Shown here piece after piece: positions 6,868-11,234 of a DNA stretch of 11,234 bases. Where the stretch lies: the NCBI GenBank assembly GCA_003650185.1, contig QMOF01000059.1:1-11234 (forward strand). The letters are read 5' to 3'. Within the stretch, counting starts at the first letter, position 1, and the number at the start of each line of letters is the position of its first letter. The DNA comes from Chloroflexota bacterium (GTDB lineage: Bacteria > Chloroflexota > Dehalococcoidia > UBA2247 > RBG-13-53-26). The notes under the pieces are model-generated. The model saw only the letters and a list, made by a program, of their open reading frames with translations, searched no databases and was not told the DNA's origin. The translations under genes were made by a program, and so were the position numbers.

Positions 6868-8655
6868 CTACGATTTCCTCCTCACCGAAAGGTTCAACTC
6901 TGCAAGCTGTTCGTCCGATACCTCGGAAGGGGCGTCGAACAGCGGATCATAGGCGCTCTGCGTCTTCGGGAAGGGTATCACCTCCCGGATGTTCTCCTCG
7001 CCTGCCAGCAGCATCACCAGCCTGTCGATGCCGGGGGCAATGCCGCCGTGGGGTGGGGCGCCGTACTCCAGGGCCTCAAGAAGCTGTCCAAAACGGCGCT
7101 CCGCCTCGTCCTGGCTGTACCCAAGCAAACGAAATATCCTTTCCTGGAGGGCGCGATTATGGATACGGATGCTCCCGCTGGAAAGCTCGCACCCATTGCA
7201 TACAATGTCATAGTGTCGCGCTTTGACCTTCTCGGGGGCCGTATCCAGCAAGGGGATGTCCTCTTCCCTGGGGGCCGTGAAAGGATGGTGCATGGGCTCC
7301 CAGCGCTTCCCCTCCTCATTCCACTCGAGCAGCGGGTAGTCAAGGATGAAACAGAAGGCAAGCAAGTCAGGATCCACAAGGCCCAGCCTCCGGCCCATCT
7401 CAGCCCTCAACTGCCCTAGAGACCGATTGACGGTGTCCGGGTCGCCGGCAACGATGAGCAGCAGCTCGCCCCCTGTGGCCCCGAAACGCGCCGCCATCTC
7501 CCGTATCTGCTCCTGGCTTAAGAACCGGGCCACAAAGGAGGTACCGGTATCTACCCCCAGTCCGCCCGACTCTTCCACCAGAGCCAGGGTGGCCAGGCCC
7601 TTGGCCCCGTGCTCCTTGCTCAGTTCGGTCAACTCCTCCAGTTGGCGTTTGCTGTAGCCAGCACACCCGGGAGCACAGATGCCTTTCACCTTCCCGCCAT
7701 TTCGCACCGCATCGCGGAAGACGGCGAACCCGGAATCGGCGGCGATGTCGCTCAGGTCGCGAAACTCCAGGCCGAAGCGGATGTCGGGCTTGTCGGTGCC
7801 GTAACTCTGCATGGCGTGCTCGTATGAAAGGCGGGGAAAGGGCTTGATGACGCGCTTCGAAGGCTTGACCGTCTCCACCAGGCTGGTGAACATCTCCTCC
7901 AGCAGGTCAAGTACGTCGTCCTCGTCGACGAAGCTCATCTCCATGTCGAGCTGGGTGAACTCGGGCTGACGGTCGGCGCGCAGGTCTTCGTCGCGGAAGC
8001 ACCTGGCCACCTGGAAGTATTTTTCGAAACCGGCGACCATCAGGAGCTGCTTCAACTGCTGAGGCGACTGAGGAAGAGCGTAGAACTTGCCGGCATGGAT
8101 CCGACTCGGCACCAGGAAGTCCCTGGCCCCTTCCGGCGTGCTCTTGATGAGGATGGGCGTCTCGATCTCGACGAACCCCCTCTCATCGAGGAAATCCCGC
8201 AGGAACTTGATCACCCGGTGACGTAGAATGATGTTCTCTTTCATTCGCTGTCGGCGCAGGTCCAGGTAACGGTACTTCAGCCTGAGGTTCTCGTCTACCT
8301 CGGTCTCCTCGTTGATATAAAAGGGCGGGTTCTTCGATGAGCTCAAGATGACGCAATCCGTGGCAATCACCTCGATCTCACCGCTCTTGAGCTTGGGGTT
8401 CTCCGTTCCAGGGGGACGGCGGGAGACTGTACCCGACACTTTGAGCACATGCTCATTGCGCACGGAGTCGGCCGCTCGGTGAGCGGTGGGGGACACCTCC
8501 GGGTTGAACACCACCTGAACCAGGCCCTCTCTGTCCCTCAGGTCGACGAATATCAGCCCGCCGTGATCCCTGCGCCGATGCACCCAACCGGCCAGGGTGA
8601 CTTCCCGACCAATATCTCCCGCAGTGATGTCGCCACATGTGTGAGTCCGAAACAA
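6868..8655 (-). CDS. aspS: Aspartyl-tRNA synthetase, bacterial type, predicted non-discriminating
   Basis: Class II synthetase charging tRNA with aspartate, 595 aa from the chosen TTG start. It has an N-terminal anticodon-binding OB fold (about 1-105), then the catalytic core with QSPQ (196-199), motif 2 FRDEDLRADRQPEF (220-233, ATP-binding R221), a GAD insertion in the middle (roughly 290-400), and motif 3 GIAPGIDRL (from 538). The frame stays open 35 more codons to an ATG at 8760, but that stretch contains the promoter (8683-8712) and has no family similarity. TTG at 8655 has AAAGGGG (8664-8670) 8 nt upstream and gives a normal length starting MFRTHTCGD. With this start, H31 (RRRDHGG) and G83 (RPPGTENP) fall exactly on the residues reported to mark non-discriminating AspRS in Pseudomonas, which also makes Asp-tRNA(Asn) for GatCAB. 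It is the first gene of the aspS-tig-clpP operon. Confidence 0.96.
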   Translation of the reverse strand: MFRTHTCGDITAGDIGREVTLAGWVHRRRDHGGLIFVDLRDREGLVQVVFNPEVSPTAHRAADSVRNEHVLKVSGTVSRRPPGTENPKLKSGEIEVIATDCVILSSSKNPPFYINEETEVDENLRLKYRYLDLRRQRMKENIILRHRVIKFLRDFLDERGFVEIETPILIKSTPEGARDFLVPSRIHAGKFYALPQSPQQLKQLLMVAGFEKYFQVARCFRDEDLRADRQPEFTQLDMEMSFVDEDDVLDLLEEMFTSLVETVKPSKRVIKPFPRLSYEHAMQSYGTDKPDIRFGLEFRDLSDIAADSGFAVFRDAVRNGGKVKGICAPGCAGYSKRQLEELTELSKEHGAKGLATLALVEESGGLGVDTGTSFVARFLSQEQIREMAARFGATGGELLLIVAGDPDTVNRSLGQLRAEMGRRLGLVDPDLLAFCFILDYPLLEWNEEGKRWEPMHHPFTAPREEDIPLLDTAPEKVKARHYDIVCNGCELSSGSIRIHNRALQERIFRLLGYSQDEAERRFGQLLEALEYGAPPHGGIAPGIDRLVMLLAGEENIREVIPFPKTQSAYDPLFDAPSEVSDEQLAELNLSVRRKS

Positions 8656-8663
8656 AATTTTTT

Positions 8664-8670
8664 CCCCTTT
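8664..8670 (-). promoter_or_regulatory. Ribosome binding site deciding the aspS TTG start
   Basis: AAAGGGG on the minus strand, 8 nt before TTG at 8655. It lies just downstream of the predicted transcription start and supports the short aspS start over the upstream ATG. Confidence 0.65.
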
Positions 8671-8682
8671 GGCAACAAAAAG

Positions 8683-8712
8683 ATTATAATAGAGGCCGCG
8701 AGTCTTTTTCAA
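8683..8712 (-). promoter_or_regulatory. Sigma70-type promoter of aspS-tig-clpP
   Basis: On the minus strand, TTGAAA (8707-8712), an 18-nt spacer and a perfect TATAAT (8683-8688). Transcription would begin near 8676, about 20 nt before the TTG start. The surrounding 8650-8690 is strikingly A/T-rich compared with its neighbours. In the same 140-nt divergent gap I see no convincing promoter for the + strand gene that starts at 8796. Confidence 0.75.
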
Positions 8713-8795
8713 TTTGGCCGTACTGTGTCCCGTGCTGTCACAAAAGAGAGGCTTATCCATAGTGCAGCGGAGTCATCACACGCGAGGGGAAATGA

Positions 8796-9494
8796 GTGAA
8801 CCCAGGTAAGCAGTTGCACGACCTGCAAGAGATAGACCTGGACCTGGAAGAGAAGAACGCAAGACTATCGCACGTGGAGAGGGAGCTAAGCGATGACCGG
8901 GCGCTGGCAGAGGCAAGAGAGCGACTGGAGGCCCTACAGCAACAGCTAGCCGAGTTGGATACCAGGCAAAGAGAAGCGGAGTGGGGCACAGATGACCTCC
9001 AGGCGAAGCTCAAGCCGTTGCGTCAGAAGCTGTATGACGGCTCGGTGAAGAACCCAAAGGAGCTCTCCAGCTTGCAGCAGCAAGTGGAACAGTTGAAGCG
9101 CCAGTTGAGGCAGGAGGAAGACAGGACTCTGGACATCATGGCTCAGGTGGAAGCGCTGCAGAGCGAGATAGCGGCGCAAAAATCGAGGATAAAGGGCATC
9201 GAGGAGGAGTGGCGCAGGAGGCAGGAGGGACTGCTGGCACAAAAGGCGGAGCTGGTATCACTCATCGAAGCTGCACGAGAGAGGCGCGATGCCGCGGCGG
9301 CCGCTTGCGCACCGGCCCATCTGGAGCTATACGAGACCCTGCGGGCCAGAAAGCAGGGGTCGGCGGTAGCCAGGGTGGAGCAGGGGAGGTGTGGGGGTTG
9401 CCGGATCACACTCTCCATGAGTAGCATAACACGGGCCAGGGCGGCAGACCTGGTGCAGTGCGATAGTTGTGGTCGTATCTTGTACGTAGGCTAG
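8796..9494 (+). CDS. Coiled-coil C4-type zinc-ribbon protein (CT398/HP0958 family)
   Basis: 232-residue protein with a long N-terminal antiparallel coiled coil (about residues 5-175, Leu/Glu/Gln/Arg heptads with a turn around DGSVKNPKEL) and a C-terminal zinc ribbon with C199-x2-C202 and C222-x2-C225 (RCGGC...QCDSC). This architecture is that of the CT398/HP0958 family; HP0958 of Helicobacter acts in flagellar regulation, but in non-flagellated bacteria the role is unknown, and nucleic-acid binding is the usual guess. The segment KNPKELSSLQQQ is a recurrent signature of these proteins. GTG at 8796 has GAGGGGA at 8784-8790, 5 nt upstream; the nearby ATG at 8792 is in another frame and stops after five codons. 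The gene lies 82 nt before the RNase H gene, an association I recall as recurrent. Confidence 0.9.
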   Translation: MNPGKQLHDLQEIDLDLEEKNARLSHVERELSDDRALAEARERLEALQQQLAELDTRQREAEWGTDDLQAKLKPLRQKLYDGSVKNPKELSSLQQQVEQLKRQLRQEEDRTLDIMAQVEALQSEIAAQKSRIKGIEEEWRRRQEGLLAQKAELVSLIEAARERRDAAAAACAPAHLELYETLRARKQGSAVARVEQGRCGGCRITLSMSSITRARAADLVQCDSCGRILYVG

Positions 9495-9576
9495 GACAGT
9501 CTCCGGACCACACCTCGAGTTCGGGGGGCCGTCCCAGGTTGGCGTATCTCGCGTTCTTGCATCCCGAGACCCAATA

Positions 9577-9993
9577 ATGAACGCTGCTGGGAACAACAGT
9601 GTCACCATCTACGTGGATGGAGCTTCCCGGGGCAACCCCGGCCCGGCAGGCATAGGCGTGGTCATAGAAGACGGATGCGGTGTGCCTCAGGTGAAGGTCT
9701 CCGCCTACATAGGGGAGACTACCAACAACGTGGCTGAATACCGGGCGCTGATCACCGGGCTGCGGGAGGCAGCCAGACTCAAGGCCCGGCATGTAGACAT
9801 CAGGACAGACTCCCAACTCCTGGTGGAGCAGGTGCGAGGCAACTACAAAGTGCGCAGCGGCAACCTGAGGCCCTTGTTCCAGGAGGTGAAGGAGCTCCTG
9901 GCAGGTTTCCCCTCGTTTGCCATTGTCCACATCCCCCGGGAGCAGAACCGCGCCGCCGATGCCCTGGCCAACAAGGCGCTCGGCGGTCGCTGA
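9577..9993 (+). CDS. rnhA: Ribonuclease HI-family protein
   Basis: Compact RNase H fold protein, 138 aa, expected to cut the RNA strand of RNA/DNA hybrids. The four acidic active-site residues are present: D14 (YVDGASRGNPG), E54 (NVAEYRAL), D78 (RTDSQLL) and D128 (NRAADALAN). The basic handle of E. coli RNase HI is missing, as in the short bacterial RNase HI-like or 'reverse transcriptase-like' group. No clear Shine-Dalgarno precedes ATG 9577 (nearby sequence GAGACCC is poor), so the start is chosen because it precedes the first beta strand closely. The 82 nt before it contain no recognisable gene or strong promoter. It is followed after 40 nt by rnpB. Confidence 0.93.
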   Translation: MNAAGNNSVTIYVDGASRGNPGPAGIGVVIEDGCGVPQVKVSAYIGETTNNVAEYRALITGLREAARLKARHVDIRTDSQLLVEQVRGNYKVRSGNLRPLFQEVKELLAGFPSFAIVHIPREQNRAADALANKALGGR

Positions 9994-9998
9994 CCCCT

Positions 9999-10026
9999 TT
10001 GAATCCTTTCCCACATGTAGTAGACT
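9999..10026 (+). promoter_or_regulatory. Candidate promoter of rnpB
   Basis: TTGAAT (9999-10004), 16-nt spacer, TAGACT (10021-10026). The predicted start, about 7-8 nt after the -10 box, coincides with G10034, the 5' end of the RNase P RNA P1 helix. The hexamers are only moderately close to consensus, but the position supports the assignment. Confidence 0.45.
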
Positions 10027-10033
10027 GGTTATT

Positions 10034-10409
10034 GGGCCAAGTAGGCCGGGTGGCCGCCGTCTCAGGGGAAGCGCTCCCCCGGGAGGGAGGAAAGTCCGGG
10101 CTCCATCGGGCAGGGTGCTGGGTAACGCCCAGGAGGGGTGACCCTACGGAAAGTGCCACAGAAACCACACCGGCCGCCTTCTGGCGACCAAGGGTGAAAT
10201 GGTGAGGTAAGAGCTCACCAGCGGCTGGGTGACCAGCCGGCTGGGCAAACCCCACCCGGAGCAAGACCAAATAGGAGGACGTTGAGGATGCCCGACCGAA
10301 GTCCTCGGGTTGGTCGCTTGACCCTGGCGGCAACGCCAGGGCTAGACAGATGGCCACCGGTCCGGCTGGCGCTGGACTACAGAACCCGGCTTACAGGCCT
10401 GCTTGGCCC
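10034..10409 (+). ncRNA. rnpB: RNase P RNA, bacterial class A
   Basis: Catalytic RNA of RNase P, which removes 5' leaders from tRNA precursors. The ends are fixed by helix P1: GGGCCAAGTAGGCC (10034-10047) pairs with GGCCTGCTTGGCCC (10396-10409) over 14 bp with one G-U. Conserved blocks are in order: GAGGAAAGTCCGGGCTCC (10087-10104, first strand of P4), GGTAAGAGCTCACCAGCG region (10205-10222), GAGCAAGACCAAATAGG (10259-10275) and ACAGAACCCGGCTTA (10379-10393, second strand of P4). The P15 loop region with GGGCAAACCCC (from 10242) marks the tRNA 3'-CCA contact; it reads GGC rather than E. coli GGU. The 376-nt length suits class A. It lies 40 nt after the RNase HI gene. Confidence 0.98.
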
Positions 10410-10430
10410 CATTTTACTGAGGATTCATCA

Positions 10431-10467
10431 GCAGGTGGCACCACCGTTCCCTGCTCCTGCCACCTGC
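10431..10467 (+). terminator. Perfect hairpin downstream of rnpB, possible terminator or 3' processing signal
   Basis: GCAGGTGGCA (10431-10440) and TGCCACCTGC (10458-10467) form a perfect 10-bp stem around a 17-nt loop, starting 21 nt after the RNase P RNA. There is no following T-tract, so it is not a canonical intrinsic terminator. Confidence 0.35.
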
Positions 10468-10676
10468 CCCGCCCCAGCGTAAGGCAGGCTACGCGCATCG
10501 GCTTTGGGGCCCACCAGCGTACGTTAGCGCGTAAGGAGCAAGCCACTTCCAGCCTCATACCACCAGGTGACAGGCACGCAGGCCACCAGAACACCCATGG
10601 CGCTTCTGGCAAACAGGTTCAGTAGCAGAAGCGCGCTGCCGGTGGAGTAACCCAGGGATGGGCTGCTGAAGCTAGG
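10468..10676. other. Non-coding convergent spacer with inverted repeats
   Basis: Together with 10410-10467 this makes a 267-nt gap between rnpB and the convergent small zinc-ribbon gene. I find no credible gene or tRNA in it. It contains three further inverted repeats: TACGCGC (10490-10496) with GCGCGTA (10527-10533); CCAGAA (10586-10591) with TTCTGG (10604-10609); and GCGCTTCTG (10600-10608) with CAGAAGCGC (10626-10634). The last two share TTCTG and so exclude one another. They may act as terminators for either strand or belong to an unrecognised structured RNA. Confidence 0.5.
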
Positions 10677-10961
10677 CTACCGCCTGGTCCTGTTCTTGCT
10701 GAAACAGTCGCTGCAATATACGGGCCGATCGCCCGAGGGGCGGAAGGGGACCATCGCCTGCGCGCCGCAAGCAGCACACGTGATCTCGTAGTACTCGCGG
10801 TCGGTCCTGCCACCCCCTCGCCGCCTGGCACTGCGGCATGCCGGGCAACGGGCCGGTTCGTTCAGCAGGCCGCGAGACTGGTAGAACTCCTGCTCACCCG
10901 CCGAAAAGGTGAAATCCGCCCCGCACTCCCTACACGTGAGGGTCTTGTCGGCAAACACCAT
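10677..10961 (-). CDS. Small zinc-ribbon protein with four CxxC pairs
   Basis: 94-residue basic protein with eight cysteines in four CxxC pairs: C10/C13 (CREC), C39/C42 (CPAC), C62/C65 (CAAC) and C83/C86 (CSDC), enough for two zinc sites, plus an Arg-rich linker (RSARRRGGGR, 43-52) and a basic tail. The N-terminal half (KTLTCRECGADFTFSAGEQEFY) is the 'probable zinc-ribbon domain' seen in small bacterial proteins; the second half resembles the CxxCG zinc ribbons ending VYCSDCF. Binding to nucleic acid is plausible but unproven. The start is firm: ATG at 10959-10961 with AGGAGGT at 10967-10973, 5 nt upstream. The promoter at 11079-11108 leaves a leader of about 110 nt, long enough for regulation. 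No signal peptide or membrane segment is visible. Confidence 0.88.
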   Translation of the reverse strand: MVFADKTLTCRECGADFTFSAGEQEFYQSRGLLNEPARCPACRSARRRGGGRTDREYYEITCAACGAQAMVPFRPSGDRPVYCSDCFSKNRTRR

Positions 10962-10977
10962 CTAAGACCTCCTTAAG

Positions 10978-11051
10978 GTTTCCGCTATCCGGGCTCGATG
11001 CTGTTTGCGACCAAGGCCCCTGCAAATGGTCCGCCTCGCGGAAACGGCATC
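10978..11051 (-). promoter_or_regulatory. Structured leader of the small zinc-ribbon gene
   Basis: The leader holds two overlapping inverted repeats (given as + strand): GTTTCCGC (10978-10985) with GCGGAAAC (11038-11045), and GATGCTGTTT (10997-11006) with AAACGGCATC (11042-11051, nine Watson-Crick pairs plus one mismatch on the minus-strand RNA, or a G-U on a + strand RNA). They compete for 11042-11045, so only one can form. A smaller stem GACCA/TGGTC (11009-11013, 11027-11031) is nested inside. The first pairing ends just upstream of the Shine-Dalgarno. No known riboswitch was recognised. Confidence 0.35.
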
Positions 11052-11078
11052 AACCTAGGCTATAGCGTTGCTTGACGT

Positions 11079-11108
11079 ATACTAGCGCACACTCTCTCGG
11101 GCTGTCAA
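11079..11108 (-). promoter_or_regulatory. Sigma70-type promoter for the small zinc-ribbon gene, -35 at the IS end
   Basis: Minus strand: perfect TTGACA (11103-11108), 18-nt spacer, TAGTAT (11079-11084), giving a start near 11072. The -35 box coincides with the presumed outer end of the neighbouring insertion sequence (TGTCAA on the + strand), so this may be a hybrid promoter formed by insertion. Confidence 0.6.
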
Positions 11109-11234
11109 GTGCATGTACTCGTCCACTACATATGAGACAGTTGGAGGTCCGGGGCGATCTCCGGATGGCAGTCTCTAAGATACTCCGCAGGCGTTCTCCA
11201 TTGCAATGCTTGATGAGGGCGGATGTGGTTATAG
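11103..11234 (-). mobile_element. Insertion sequence, 3' end only (IS481/IS3-type), continues beyond the window
   Basis: The end is inferred from a DDE-integrase C-terminus whose stop codon is 17 nt from TGTCAAGT at 11103-11110. A 5'-TG...CA-3' terminus just past the transposase stop is typical of retroviral-integrase-type elements. The exact boundary and target duplication cannot be confirmed because the other end is outside the window. Confidence 0.55.
11126..11234 (-). CDS. Transposase/integrase C-terminal fragment, partial at window edge
   Basis: Reading the minus strand from the window edge gives 35 residues and a TAG stop (11126-11128). The segment YNHIRPHQALQWRTPAEYL is the well-known C-terminal end of the integrase core in IS481- and IS3-type transposases, where RPHxAL...TPxEY follows the catalytic glutamate helix. 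The remainder (RDCHPEIAPDLQLSHM) is a short tail. The DDE residues lie outside the window, so activity cannot be judged. The gene points out toward the small zinc-ribbon gene, on the same strand, with its stop 18-24 nt from the TTGACA box. Confidence 0.85.
   Translation of the reverse strand, partial: YNHIRPHQALQWRTPAEYLRDCHPEIAPDLQLSHM

Noticed and set aside
8656..8760. 35-codon N-terminal extension of AspRS from ATG 8760
   Set aside because: Contains the TTGAAA/TATAAT promoter and no AspRS similarity; TTG at 8655 has a ribosome site and gives the expected length.
9406..10014. 202-codon open frame on the minus strand opposite the RNase HI gene
   Set aside because: RNase HI has all four active-site acids on the other strand; the antisense frame has no motif and also crosses an intergenic gap.
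10282..10625. Short open frames across the end of rnpB and the following spacer
   Set aside because: They overlap structured RNase P RNA and lack ribosome sites or protein-like composition.
10410..10676. Possible tRNA or second structured RNA gene after rnpB
   Set aside because: No T-loop consensus (GTTCRANNC) with matching acceptor stem was found; only isolated inverted repeats are seen, reported as a finding instead.
1..11234. CRISPR array, prophage, toxin-antitoxin or defence genes
   Set aside because: No regularly spaced direct repeats and no gene with such motifs; the only mobile trace is the IS end at the right edge.

Overview
The window looks like a GC-rich bacterial chromosome segment. 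Gene content, frequent AGG/ATA codons, an EF-P with arginine at the loop tip and a coiled-coil/zinc-ribbon gene next to an RNase H gene recall Chloroflexota (Dehalococcoidia-like). That placement is an inference from memory of such genomes, not a search result. All 13 real genes have recognisable folds. No CRISPR array, tRNA or rRNA gene was seen.

Layout. (1) Positions 1-4747, + strand: a tightly packed run of a 5'-truncated M24 metallopeptidase, efp (elongation factor P), a PHP-domain metal-dependent hydrolase with a TTG start, a formyltransferase-fold protein, a HAD-family hydrolase sharing an ATGA overlap with it, and a PfkB-family sugar kinase preceded by a possible 10-codon upstream ORF. 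(2) Positions 4753-8655, - strand: aspS-tig-clpP (aspartyl-tRNA synthetase, trigger factor, ClpP protease), a protein synthesis/folding/turnover operon driven by a strong sigma70-type promoter at 8683-8712. It converges on the first cluster with only 5 nt between stop codons. (3) Positions 8796-10409, + strand: a coiled-coil C4 zinc-ribbon protein, an RNase HI-type nuclease and the RNase P RNA gene rnpB (class A, perfect terminal P1 helix). (4) Positions 10410-10676: non-coding, with several inverted repeats. (5) Positions 10677-11108, - strand: a small protein with four CxxC pairs, behind a structured leader. (6) Positions 11103-11234: the 3' end of an insertion sequence whose transposase C-terminus runs off the window. 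Its outer TTGACA end appears to supply a -35 box to the small zinc-ribbon gene.

Most of the window is housekeeping translation and RNA processing. The less ordinary parts are the formyltransferase/HAD/PfkB/PHP group (pathway unknown), the IS-end hybrid promoter with a leader that can fold in alternative ways, a predicted non-discriminating AspRS (H31/G83), an arginine-type EF-P, and stop-codon use of 9 TAG, 4 TGA and 0 TAA in 13 genes. I did not find convincing evidence of a new defence or mobile system; the best candidate for something undescribed is the small-molecule gene group at 1231-4747.
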